Assembly (NCBI RefSeq): GCF_000725125.1
Contig: NZ_JFCB01000002.1
Coordinates: forward strand, 62,001 to 126,000
Length of the DNA stretch: 64,000 nt
Direction: 5' to 3'
DNA from: Streptomyces toyocaensis
Lineage (GTDB): Bacteria > Actinomycetota > Actinomycetes > Streptomycetales > Streptomycetaceae
How positions within the stretch are numbered: the first letter of the stretch is position 1; the number at the start of each line of letters is the position of its first letter. Shown here one piece after another: positions 17,332 through 25,911 of this stretch. The position numbers and the translations under genes are program-made. The notes beneath the pieces were generated by a model, which was not told the DNA's origin, searched no databases, and saw only the letters and a list, made by a program, of their open reading frames with translations.

Positions 17332-19554
17332 TCATCGCTCCCTGACCAGCGCCGCGTACGCGCCGCCGCGCGCCACCAGTTCCTCGTGCCGTCCGCGCTC
17401 CACGACCGTGCCGTGGTCCAGGACGACGATCTCGTCGCTGTCGCGCACCGTGCTCAGCCGGTGGGCGATCACCACGCACGCACAGCCGCGCCTGCGCAGG
17501 TTGTCCATGACCACCAGCTCGGTCTCGGCGTCCAGCGCGCTGGTCACCTCGTCCAGCACGAGGATGCTCGGCCTGCGCACCAGCGCCCGCGCGATCTCCA
17601 GGCGCTGGCGCTGCCCGCCGGAGAAGTTCCGGCCGTCCTGCTCGACCGGGCTGTGGATGCCGCCCGGCCGGCGCACGATCACGTCGTACAGCGCCGCGTC
17701 CCTGAGCGCCTCCACCACGGCCTCGTCCGGGATCGACGGGTCCCACAGCGCCACGTTGTCGCGGACGGTGCCCTCGAACAGGAACACGTCCTGGTCGACG
17801 AACGAGACGGAGGCTGCCAGCGCCCCGCGCGGGATGTCCTCGATGCGCCGGCCGTCGATCCGGATCACGCCCTCCCACGGCGTGTACAGGCCCGAGATCA
17901 GCCGTGACACCGTGGACTTCCCGCTGCCTGAGCCGCCCACCAGCGCCACCTGCTGGCCGGGGCCCACGGTCAGGTCGAACCCGGTCAGCAGCGGCTCGTC
18001 CAGCGGGTTGTAGCCGAAGGTGAGGTCCTGCAGCTCGACGTGACCGCGCAGCCGGCGGGTCGACTCGCCGGCTCCGGGACGGCCGTACAGCGGGTCCGCC
18101 CGGAAGTTCTCCACGTCCTTCAGCCGGGCCACGTCCGCGGCGAAGTCCTGGATCCGGCCCGCGACGCCGTTGAGCCGGGTCAGCGGAGCGGTGAACCGGG
18201 TGACCAGCGCCTGGAAGGCCACCAGCAGACCGACCGAGATGTGCCCCTCGACCGCCCGCATGCCGCCGATCCACAGGATCAGGGCGCTGTTCAGCGTGGC
18301 CAGGGTCGGCGCGACGATACCGAGCCAGGCGCTCGGCACCCCGAGCCGCTGCTGCTCCTCCAGGGTGGTCGCGTGCTGCCCGGCCCACTTGCGGAAGTAG
18401 CCGTCCTCGCCGCCGGTCGCCTTCATCGTCTCGATCAGCTGCAGACCCGTGTACGCCGTGTTGGTGAGCCGCGCGGTGTCCGCCCGCAGCTTCGCCGTAC
18501 GGGTCGCGCGCAACCGGATGACGACCCGCATCGCCACGATGTTCAGCAGCGCCACACCGATACCCACGAAGGTCAGCTGCGGGTCGTACGTGTACAGCAG
18601 GACCGCGTACAGCACGACCACGACCGCGTCCACGCCCGCCGCCGACAGATCGCGCGCCAGCGTCTCGGCCACCGCGTCGTTGGACTGCAGCCGCTGCACC
18701 AGGTCGGCCGGGCTGCGCTGGGCGAAGAACGTCACCGGCAACCGCAGCAGATGGCGCAGGAAGCGGGCACTGGAGAGCGTCGACGAGATGAGCCGGCCGC
18801 GCAGCAGGTTGCCCTGCTGGAGCCAGGTCAGCACCAGTGTGAGGAGCACGCACGCGCCCATCGACGTGAACAGCACGTCCAGTGTCGAGGTCCGGCCGCC
18901 GATCAGGAACTCGTCGATGAAGGAGCGGCTGAGTCCCGGCACCGCCGCGCCCACCGCCACCAGCAGCAGACTCGACAGCACCACCGCGGGCATGGTGCCC
19001 GCCGTGCCGCGCAGCCGGGCCGGCATCGCACCGAGCACGCCCGGCTTGCGGCCGCCCCGGCTGAAGCCGTCACCGGGTTCCATCACCAGGACGACACCGG
19101 TGAAGCTGCCGTCGAACTCCTCCAGGGGAACGAACCGGCGTCCCTTGCCGGGGTCGTTGACGTACACGCCGCGGCGTCCGAACCGGCGGCCCATGCCGTC
19201 GTAGACGACGTAGTGGTTGAACTCCCAGAACAGGATGGCCGGCGCCGTCACCTCGGCGAGGGCGGCCAGGTCCATCTGCATGCCCTTCGCGGTCAGCCCG
19301 TAACCGCGGGCCGCCTTCAGCAGGTTGCTGGCGCGTGAGCCGTCCCGCGAGACGCCGCAGGCGATGCGCAGTTCCTCCAGTGGGACGTGGCGGCCGTAGT
19401 GGCCGAGCACCATCGCGAGGGAGGCGGCGCCGCACTCCACGGCCTCCATCTGCAGCACGGTGGGCGTACGGACGGTCTTCCCCCGCGGTTTGGGCACCTT
19501 GCGCCTCGGCGGGGCTGCCCGGCGTCTGCCGCGGTTCTCCTGGGCGGTGGTCAC
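17332..19554 (-). CDS. NHLM-type peptidase C39/ABC transporter (leader-cleaving exporter)
   Basis: A 740-residue export protein (TIGR03796-like). The N-terminal C39 peptidase has Cys41 in MEAVECGAASLAMVLGHYG, His114 in EFNHYVVYDG and Asp134 in VNDPGKG, the full triad that cuts after a double glycine. Then come six membrane helices (about 200-470) and a nucleotide-binding domain with GGSGSGKST, FSGGQRQRLEIARAL, ILVLDEVTSALD and IAHRLST. GTG 19554 overlaps the TGA of the HlyD-like gene by the GTGA arrangement, so expression is coupled. It is expected to remove the leader of the double-glycine precursor at 20469-20684 during export. Confidence 0.95.
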   Translation of the reverse strand: MTTAQENRGRRRAAPPRRKVPKPRGKTVRTPTVLQMEAVECGAASLAMVLGHYGRHVPLEELRIACGVSRDGSRASNLLKAARGYGLTAKGMQMDLAALAEVTAPAILFWEFNHYVVYDGMGRRFGRRGVYVNDPGKGRRFVPLEEFDGSFTGVVLVMEPGDGFSRGGRKPGVLGAMPARLRGTAGTMPAVVLSSLLLVAVGAAVPGLSRSFIDEFLIGGRTSTLDVLFTSMGACVLLTLVLTWLQQGNLLRGRLISSTLSSARFLRHLLRLPVTFFAQRSPADLVQRLQSNDAVAETLARDLSAAGVDAVVVVLYAVLLYTYDPQLTFVGIGVALLNIVAMRVVIRLRATRTAKLRADTARLTNTAYTGLQLIETMKATGGEDGYFRKWAGQHATTLEEQQRLGVPSAWLGIVAPTLATLNSALILWIGGMRAVEGHISVGLLVAFQALVTRFTAPLTRLNGVAGRIQDFAADVARLKDVENFRADPLYGRPGAGESTRRLRGHVELQDLTFGYNPLDEPLLTGFDLTVGPGQQVALVGGSGSGKSTVSRLISGLYTPWEGVIRIDGRRIEDIPRGALAASVSFVDQDVFLFEGTVRDNVALWDPSIPDEAVVEALRDAALYDVIVRRPGGIHSPVEQDGRNFSGGQRQRLEIARALVRRPSILVLDEVTSALDAETELVVMDNLRRRGCACVVIAHRLSTVRDSDEIVVLDHGTVVERGRHEELVARGGAYAALVRER

Positions 19555-20357
19555 GGCAGCAGCCAGTCGACGGGGCGCTTGTCGGCCAGCCGCACCGAAC
19601 CCGTGGCCAGGGTCATCGAGGTCAGTTCGAACGGCGGTCCCTCCGCCGAGGACCACTCGTAACCGCTCTTCGTCGCGGCCGACTTCCTCAGTTCGACCGT
19701 GACCGCCACCGGCCTGCCCTCCTTGGTGAACTGCTCGCCGAGCCGCCGGTCGCCGAGGAAGGCGGCGATGCGCTGGGCGGACTGGGCGGTGCGGTCCACC
19801 GACCGCACCGTGCCGCGCAGCACGCCGTACTCCTGGCTCGGGACCGACTGCACGGTCAGGTCGACGGAGGCGTGCGCCGGGATGCCGGCGGCGCTCTCGG
19901 CGGGGACGTACACCGTCGCGTACAGGGGGGCGTCCTCGCGGGCGACCTTCTCCACGGCGGCGACGTCCGCGCCGGTGCCGATGATCTGCCCGGTGCTGGC
20001 GGCGAGCGCGGTGATCCGGCCCGCGTCGAGGGTGCGGACGACCGTGTCACCCCGCTCGGTGCGCACCTTCAGGACGGGGGAGCCGGCCGGCAGCCGCCGG
20101 CCCTCCTCCACCAGGACGGCGGTGACCTGGCCGGCGACGGGGCTCTGCAGGACGTAACTGCCCTGCCCGTACGTGAGGACGGCGGGCGCGCCGACGGTGG
20201 ACGTGACCGATCCGGTCAGCGCCCACACCGAGGCCGCCGCCATCGCGACCACGGTCACGGACAGCACCAGCCAGCCCTGCGGGCGGGCGAAGCGCACCGG
20301 GAGATCGAGCTCCTCCGGCGACTGGAGCCTGGCGAGGGCTTGTTGGCGGAACTGCAC
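19551..20357 (-). CDS. HlyD-like secretion protein of NHLM peptide export system
   Basis: A 268-residue membrane-fusion-type protein (TIGR03794-like). There is a short cytoplasmic N-terminus, one membrane helix (about 28-50, GWLVLSVTVVAMAAASVWAL), and a barrel-sandwich/lipoyl-like domain (QSPVAGQVTAVLVEEGRRLPAGSPVLKV and a second half around GRITALAASTGQII). It lacks the long coiled coil of Gram-negative HlyD, as expected in actinobacteria without an outer membrane. GTG 20357 has AGGTGAGG about eight bases upstream. It lies between the precursor and the two ABC genes and probably bridges the exporter to the cell wall. Confidence 0.9.
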   Translation of the reverse strand: MQFRQQALARLQSPEELDLPVRFARPQGWLVLSVTVVAMAAASVWALTGSVTSTVGAPAVLTYGQGSYVLQSPVAGQVTAVLVEEGRRLPAGSPVLKVRTERGDTVVRTLDAGRITALAASTGQIIGTGADVAAVEKVAREDAPLYATVYVPAESAAGIPAHASVDLTVQSVPSQEYGVLRGTVRSVDRTAQSAQRIAAFLGDRRLGEQFTKEGRPVAVTVELRKSAATKSGYEWSSAEGPPFELTSMTLATGSVRLADKRPVDWLLP

Positions 20358-20418
20358 GGGTTGTGCCTCACCTGGGTGAACTGTGCGACGTGACGGGGAG
20401 ACCGCGGCCGCGCCACGA

Positions 20419-20449
20419 AGTCCCGGAGCCGGGGGGCGGCTCCGGGACT
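20419..20449 (-). terminator. Strong hairpin between precursor and exporter genes (likely attenuator)
   Basis: A perfect 13-bp stem, AGTCCCGGAGCCG with CGGCTCCGGGACT, and a 5-base G loop lie 20 bases after the precursor stop and about 60 bases before the HlyD start. Partial termination here would make much precursor mRNA and little transporter mRNA, as in many peptide operons. Confidence 0.75.
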
Positions 20450-20468
20450 CGGCGACGCGAGGGCGCGA

Positions 20469-20684
20469 TCAGAGACCGGCGACCAGGTTGGTGACCGGGG
20501 CGGTGCTCAGGCCGGTGGCACCCTCGACGGTGCCGACGGCGGTGTCGACCAGGCCGGACACCGGGGCGATGCCGTCCACCGCGCCCGTGAGGGTGTTCAC
20601 GGCGTTCACGGACAGGCCGCCGGAGACGTTGTCGAGGTCGGCGTCGGAGATCTCGACGGTCTCGACCTGGGGGGTGGAGTTCAT
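20469..20684 (-). CDS. Double-glycine precursor peptide exported by the NHLM-type system
   Basis: A 71-residue peptide: ATG 20684 with GAAGGGAAG about nine bases upstream. The leader (23 residues) ends in EISDADLDNVSGG, a classic double-glycine C39 cleavage site with an acidic, Leu-containing helix before it. The predicted 48-residue core (LSVNAVNTLTGAV ... VTNLVAGL) contains only A, D, E, G, I, L, N, P, S, T and V. It has no Cys, Lys, Arg, His, Met or aromatic residue, so no lanthionine or sactionine is possible and it is not cationic. No modification enzyme is nearby. I infer an unmodified, neutral-to-acidic secreted peptide; bacteriocin, signal or surface-active roles are all open. Confidence 0.85.
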   Translation of the reverse strand: MNSTPQVETVEISDADLDNVSGGLSVNAVNTLTGAVDGIAPVSGLVDTAVGTVEGATGLSTAPVTNLVAGL

Positions 20685-21251
20685 GATGGAACTTCCCTTC
20701 GTATGGAATGTCACAAGGGGGGAGCGGCCCCCCTCCGGGGACGGATGAAGGCCGCGACCGCGGGCGCCGGACGCCCGTCGCCGGGAGTCCGGAACGGCCT
20801 TGCGGTGCGATGGATCAAAGCACGCTGCGGGCGGGCGCTTCCAATCAATCAAACGTCTCACCAGGCAACTTGCGTCGCTGGGGCGCGCAAGCGTGCAGAC
20901 GGGGGCACGGGTCGGCGGCGAGTTCTTCACACGTTCCACCGCATCGCCCCGTCCGGCCACTTGCCTCCCGTGGCCGGAATCCGGCACACCGGCGCCAGAG
21001 GCGTGACGCGGGCGGCCGGGGTGTGGACGCCCGCGGACTCCCGTGACCGGGTTGGGCATTCGCTGTGCAGATTCCCTGAAGCCGGGATTCCGCTCCGCGT
21101 CCGGCACGCACCGCGCACGACCGGTCCCGGTGCGTGAGGGCCGGACGGGATTGAACGCGCCCGGCGCCACGTGCGTACCAACAGCCATCCAGGCGCCCCG
21201 AACGCCGCCGAACGGCGGCACGACTCCCGTCCCCCCAGGAGGTCGAGTAGT
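20685..21251. other. Divergent control region between precursor peptide and S1 protease genes
   Basis: This 567-bp stretch holds both divergent promoters and no gene I can support. An AT-richer patch with repeated CAATCAATCAAACG-type sequence lies at about 20848-20861, and further AT-containing spots lie near 21045-21075. No clear palindromic operator was found. Confidence 0.5.
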
Positions 21252-22544
21252 TTGAGTCACAAGCGAATTCCGAAGCGCAAGGCCGCGATAGCGGTGGGCG
21301 GTGCGGTGGCGCTCGGAGCCGCCGCGATCCTGCTCCCGAACGCCAACGCGTCGCAGGACGGCGCGTCGGACGCCGCCGCGGCGGCGCCGAAGACCCTCAA
21401 GGCGGGCGACGCCTCGGATCTCGCCTCCCAGCTCGCCGGGCTCCTCGGCGACGCGTTCGCCGGCTCCTACTACGACGGCGAGAACAAGCAACTCGTCGTC
21501 AACGTCGTACCGGGCGACAACAACAACGTCGTCGTGCAGGCCAAGAAGGCGGGCGCGGCCGTCCGCGAGGTCGACAACAGCATGACCGAACTGCAGGCGG
21601 GGGCGCGGACGCTGAAGGCGGAGGCGACCATCCCGGGCACCTCGTGGGCGGTGGACCCGCGGACCAACAAGATCCTCGTCACCGCGGACAGCACGGTGAC
21701 GGGCGACAAGTGGGACCGACTGGAGTCCACCGTGCGGAGCCTCGGCTCCGGCATGGCGACCGTCAAGAAGTCCGCCGGCACCTTCAAGACGTTCGCGTCA
21801 GGCGGTGACGCCATCTTCTCCGGCGGTGCCCGCTGCTCGCTCGGCTTCAACGTCACCGCGGGTGACGGCAGTCCGGCGTTCCTGACGGCCGGTCACTGTG
21901 CGGCCGGGGGCGACCAGTGGTCCGACGCGCAGGGGGGACAGCCGATCGCCACGGTCGCCCAGGCGGTCTTCCCGGGTGAGGGCGACTTCGCCCTCGTCAC
22001 GTACGACGACCCCGCCACCCAGGCGCCGAGCGAGGTCAACCTCGGCGACCAGAGGCTTCCCATCGTCCAGGCCGCCGAGGCCACCGTCGGCCAGGAGGTG
22101 TTCCGGATGGGCAGCACCACCGGGCTCGCCGACGGCCAGGTGCTGGGTCTGAACGCCACGGTGAACTACCCGGAGGGCACGGTCACCGGTCTCATCCAGA
22201 CCGACGTCTGCGCGGAACCCGGTGACAGCGGCGGCTCGATGTTCACCCGGGACGGTCTCGCCATCGGTCTGACCTCGGGCGGCAGCGGCGACTGCACGTC
22301 CGGCGGAGAGACGTTCTTCCAGCCGGTCACCACCGCCCTGGCGGCGGTGGGCGCGACCCTCGGCGCGGGAGAGGGCGCCGGCGACCAGGCGGGCGGCGAC
22401 CAGGCGGGCGGCGAGGAGGCCGGAGCCGGCGAGGCGGCCGGTGGCCAGGAGGCCGGTGCCGGCGGCGGGGAGGCCGGCGCGGGAGCCGGTGACGGAGCGG
22501 GCCAGAGCGCCGAGGACGGTTCCGGCCTGACGCAGTCCCACTGA
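21252..22544 (+). CDS. Secreted S1 (alpha-lytic/SGP-like) serine protease with Gly/Ala/Glu-rich tail
   Basis: A 430-residue exported protease. The start is TTG 21252, nine bases after a perfect AGGAGG; no ATG or GTG is suitably placed. Residues 1-about 35 are a signal peptide. A propeptide follows (about 50-185), then the chymotrypsin-like domain with triad residues in LTAGHCA, GDFALVTYDD and [11 protein letters not shown], plus the YPEGTV strand. The last 58 or so residues are a low-complexity AGGDQ/GAGE-type tail after the fold, possibly a wall-binding or flexible spacer. It is divergent from the peptide export operon; whether it matures that peptide is speculation. A strong terminator follows. 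Confidence 0.92.
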   Translation: MSHKRIPKRKAAIAVGGAVALGAAAILLPNANASQDGASDAAAAAPKTLKAGDASDLASQLAGLLGDAFAGSYYDGENKQLVVNVVPGDNNNVVVQAKKAGAAVREVDNSMTELQAGARTLKAEATIPGTSWAVDPRTNKILVTADSTVTGDKWDRLESTVRSLGSGMATVKKSAGTFKTFASGGDAIFSGGARCSLGFNVTAGDGSPAFLTAGHCAAGGDQWSDAQGGQPIATVAQAVFPGEGDFALVTYDDPATQAPSEVNLGDQRLPIVQAAEATVGQEVFRMGSTTGLADGQVLGLNATVNYPEGTVTGLIQTDVCAEPGDSGGSMFTRDGLAIGLTSGGSGDCTSGGETFFQPVTTALAAVGATLGAGEGAGDQAGGDQAGGEEAGAGEAAGGQEAGAGGGEAGAGAGDGAGQSAEDGSGLTQSH

Positions 22545-22566
22545 CACCCCCACCCGCCGTCGCTCC

Positions 22567-22604
22567 GGTCCGGCCCCGCCACCCCGCTGTGGCGGGGCCG
22601 GACC
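22567..22604. terminator. Terminator after S1 protease gene
   Basis: A perfect 15-bp stem (22567-22581 with 22590-22604) and an 8-base loop lie 22 bases after the stop codon. It also faces the minus-strand remnant downstream, so it may work in both directions. Confidence 0.85.
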
Positions 22605-22626
22605 CCTGCCCGGAGCCGGCGCCCCG

Positions 22627-23240
22627 TCAGCCCTCCGCCGACGCAGCCCTGATCAGCAGTACCGCGATGCCGTCCGGGCGGCCCGACGCGTCCACGCCGG
22701 GGCGGACCAACGCGTCGGTGAGATCGTCCGGCGGCAGGCTCTGCTCGGCGGCCCGCTCCAGCCGCACCGCCGGCCGGTCGCAGGCGGCGGTCAGGTGGTC
22801 GCGCTCCCGGTCGGACAGGTCCGGCGGGCGCGCGCCGGGCCAGGTCACCAGAACCGCGCCCTGCGCCTGGGCGCGGTCGCCACCAGCAGGGCGGCCAGGG
22901 AGAGGGGACAGGGCAGCACCATGGCGATCCGGGGACGGTGGCGCGCCGTCTCCTTCCCGCCGCCCACCCGGACCGGCCGCCGTTCGCGCGCCGCGTCGGA
23001 CACCGGGATCGGCGCGCTCAGCCCCACCCGTTCCCACGGGGCCGCGAAGGCACGCGGCAGGCCCGCCGGTACCGCCGTCTCCGGCACCGGCCGGTCCGGC
23101 GGGAGCAGGTGCACCGCCTCGGAGGCGCGCGCACCTCGTCCGTCGTCGAGGCCGGCGACGGTGACAGCCGAGGGCGGCCGACCGGTGCCCGCCCGCCCGT
23201 CGGCGCCTGCGCGGAGGACTGTCCCCCGGACACGCCATCA
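22627..23240 (-). pseudogene. Remnant of a GAF-domain regulator (phosphatase-like)
   Basis: Two minus-strand frames together read one GAF-like domain. The first, about 23240-22850, reads VTVAGLDDGRGARASEAVHLL, then ERVGLSAPIPVSDAARERRPV and MVLPCPLSLAALLV, and closes soon after. The second, about 22860-22627, continues with WPGARPPDLSDRERDHLTAAC and DRPAVRLERAAEQ. A frameshift near 22865 joins them, and no start codon is seen upstream of about 23240. Similar GAF modules occur in the phosphatases of this window, including the plus-strand neighbour at 23412. I infer a decayed, truncated relative of these regulators. Confidence 0.55.
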
Positions 23241-23411
23241 CCTCCTCGCACGGCCGCGCCACCGGCCGCGGGACCCGATCTCCCTCCCGCGGGGGGCGTC
23301 GCGCACGACAAGCAGCGGGGAAGGGGAGGCCGGACGTCCGGCGCGGCCGAGGGCAACCGTCCTGCCGCCGAACGCTCCCAGGGGCTGCGCGGATGTCCCA
23401 TAAGCGCTGTA

Positions 23412-25853
23412 ATGGCCAACGTGGTCGGTGAGGGCGCTGCGGGACGCAGCACGAGAACGCTGCGTGCGGAAGGCGCCCTGACGGCGATCGCGGCCGACCG
23501 GGACTCACCCGAACGGGTGCGCCGCATCCTGGAGCAGGCCCTCGTCTTCGCGGGTGCCGCCTTCGCCGCCGTGTACACGCCCAGCGCGGACGGGGAGAGG
23601 CTCTATCTGGCGGAGTCCGCCGGGGTGCCCAGGACGCTGTGCGGGGTGCGCGACAGCTACCCCGTCGCGGGACACGCCCCGGTGGCCGAGGCGCACCGCG
23701 GGCGGCCGGTGTGGCTGGGCCCGGACGAGCTGGCCGCACAGGCCCAGTCGCGACGCGTGCCCAGCAGGGTCTTCCACCTGGCGGCACTCCCTGTCAGCCA
23801 CGACGGCGGCTGCCTGCTCGCGGTGAGTGAGCGCGCCGGCGGGTTCGACGCCGACGACCGTGTCTGCCTCGGCCTCGTCGCCGACGCCGTCGCCTTCCCC
23901 GCGCCGCCCGCGGCCGCCGACGGCGCGGAGCTGCCGCCGGGTGGCTTCAGCCTCGCCATGGACACCGGCCGGGTCCGGGTCGACGAGGCCGTCCTGGAGC
24001 TGTTCGGGCTGGACCCGGACGACTTCGACGGGCGGGTGGAGACTCTGCTGGGGCTGACGGTGCCTGAGGACCTGCCGTCGCTGATGTCCGTCGTCGAGGC
24101 CGACCACATGACGATCGGCGAGCGGGAACTGGAGTTCCGGGTGCTCCAGCCCGCGGGCGCGCCCAAGTGGCTTCGGCTGCGGGGGCGGCTCACGCCCGGC
24201 GGCGAGGGGCGCCCGGCCCGTCTCGTGGGGTCCCTCGCCGACGTCTCCACGCTGCGCTCCGACATCACGGACGTCGCCCGCGTGCAGCGCCTCGCCGCCG
24301 CACTGGCCACCGCCGTCACCGTCCGCGACGTCGGCCGGGCCGTGGTGGCGGCGCTGCGCAGGCCGCTGCGGGCCGACCGGATAGCGGTCGCCGAGCTGGA
24401 GAACGACCGGCTCGTCGTGACCGTCCTCGACCCTCCCGAACCCGAGGCCTGGCCGGAGCTGTGGCGCGCGGAGTGGCGCACCGAGTGGCCCGACGCCCCG
24501 GTGCGCACGATGCCGACCCTCGCCGCGGCGCTGCGCGAGGGCCGCGCCGGTATCTGGCCCGCCGGTTCCCCGCTGGAAGTCGCCCTGGCCGAGGTCGGAC
24601 CCGGCGGCCTGGCGGTGCTGCCGCTGCCCGCGGGCAACCGCATGGCCGGCGCCTGCCTCATCGGCTGGGACGCCCCGCACGACTTCGGCGCCGACGAACG
24701 CGCCCTGCTCACCGCCGCCGCCGGCCTCGCCGGACAGGCCCTCATGCGGGCCCGCGCCTTCGACGCCGAGCACGAGCTGGTCGGCATGCTCCAGCGCCAG
24801 CTCCTGCCGCGCCGCCTGCCCCGGCTGCCGGGCGCGATCGCCGTCGCCCGCTATCTGCCCAGCACCGCCGGACTGGAGCTGGGCGGCGACTGGTACGACG
24901 TGATCCCGCTGCCGGACAACCACGTCGCCCTCGTCATCGGCGACGTCCAGGGCCACAGCGCCGGCGCCGCCACCCTCATGGGCCAGATGCGCACCGCCCT
25001 GCGCGCCTACGCCGTCGAGGGACACCCCCCGGACGTGGTGGTCTCCCATGCCAACCGGCTGCTCATGGACATGGAGACCGACCTCTTCGCCACCTGCTGC
25101 TATGTGGACGTCGACATGGAGGAGGGCTTCGCCTGGTGTGTCAGGGCGGGACATCTGCCACCGGTGCTGCGTCACCCGGACGGGCGCACGGACATCGCCG
25201 AGGCCGAGGGCGGCCCACCGCTCGGGGTGGTGCGGCAGAGCGACTTCCCCATGAGTCCGCTGCGGCTCCAGCCCGGCACGGTGGTCGCCCTCACCACGGA
25301 CGGCCTGGTCGAGTCGCCCGAGACCGACATCGACGAGGGCATGGAGCGCTTTGCCCGGCAGCTGTCCGCCTCCGACCCCGCGCACCTGGGGGCGGTCGCG
25401 GACGCCCTGCTCGGCAAGGCCCCGCGCAGCGACGACGTCGCCCTGCTGCTGATGCGCTACGACGGCATGGCCCTGCGCCCGCTGCGGGAGAGCTGGACGG
25501 TGTGGCGGGTGCCCCAGGCGGTGGGGCACGCCCGCCGCTTCACCCGGCGTACCCTGCGCTCCTGGGGCGTGAGCGACGACATCGACGCCGCCCTGCTCGC
25601 GGTCTCCGAACTGGTCACCAACGCCCTGGTGCACACCGACGGCCAGGTCCGCCTCGACCTCACCCTGGTCAACGACCGGCTGCGCCTTGCGGTCGCCGAC
25701 GCCTCGCCCCGCACCCCCGTGAAGCCCACCAGCATCGGCTGGGAGGCCACCGGCGGCCGGGGCATCCTGCTCGTCGAGGCGGTGTCGGCGGCCTGGGGCA
25801 CCCTCCCGGTCAGCGGGGGCAAGCAGGTGTGGGCGGAGTTCGTCGTACGGTGA
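23412..25853 (+). CDS. GAF-PAS-GAF SpoIIE-type phosphatase with HATPase domain
   Basis: An 813-residue cytoplasmic regulator. A GAF-like domain occupies about 20-160, a PAS domain about 175-285 (VLELFGLDPDDFDG), a second GAF about 290-455, a PP2C/SpoIIE phosphatase about 470-675 (LELGGDWYDVIPL, ALVIGDVQGHS, VALTTDGLVESP, DDVALLLMRY) and a HATPase_c domain about 690-810 (LLAVSELVTNALVHTDG, GGRGILLVEAVS). It is the second of three such phosphatases here. The predicted role is partner-switching control of an alternative sigma factor. ATG 23412 is chosen; the open frame extends upstream without family sequence. Confidence 0.88.
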   Translation: MANVVGEGAAGRSTRTLRAEGALTAIAADRDSPERVRRILEQALVFAGAAFAAVYTPSADGERLYLAESAGVPRTLCGVRDSYPVAGHAPVAEAHRGRPVWLGPDELAAQAQSRRVPSRVFHLAALPVSHDGGCLLAVSERAGGFDADDRVCLGLVADAVAFPAPPAAADGAELPPGGFSLAMDTGRVRVDEAVLELFGLDPDDFDGRVETLLGLTVPEDLPSLMSVVEADHMTIGERELEFRVLQPAGAPKWLRLRGRLTPGGEGRPARLVGSLADVSTLRSDITDVARVQRLAAALATAVTVRDVGRAVVAALRRPLRADRIAVAELENDRLVVTVLDPPEPEAWPELWRAEWRTEWPDAPVRTMPTLAAALREGRAGIWPAGSPLEVALAEVGPGGLAVLPLPAGNRMAGACLIGWDAPHDFGADERALLTAAAGLAGQALMRARAFDAEHELVGMLQRQLLPRRLPRLPGAIAVARYLPSTAGLELGGDWYDVIPLPDNHVALVIGDVQGHSAGAATLMGQMRTALRAYAVEGHPPDVVVSHANRLLMDMETDLFATCCYVDVDMEEGFAWCVRAGHLPPVLRHPDGRTDIAEAEGGPPLGVVRQSDFPMSPLRLQPGTVVALTTDGLVESPETDIDEGMERFARQLSASDPAHLGAVADALLGKAPRSDDVALLLMRYDGMALRPLRESWTVWRVPQAVGHARRFTRRTLRSWGVSDDIDAALLAVSELVTNALVHTDGQVRLDLTLVNDRLRLAVADASPRTPVKPTSIGWEATGGRGILLVEAVSAAWGTLPVSGGKQVWAEFVVR

Positions 25854-25911
25854 CGACGGCGGCGGCGGTGAGGGCGGCGGTGGGGGCTGGCCCTGCCGCC
25901 CGGGGCCGCTC

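Noticed and set aside
20469..20684. Lanthipeptide, sactipeptide or lasso precursor
   Set aside because: The core has no Cys, no lanthionine, radical SAM or lasso enzyme is nearby, and the double-glycine leader fits C39 export of an unmodified peptide better.
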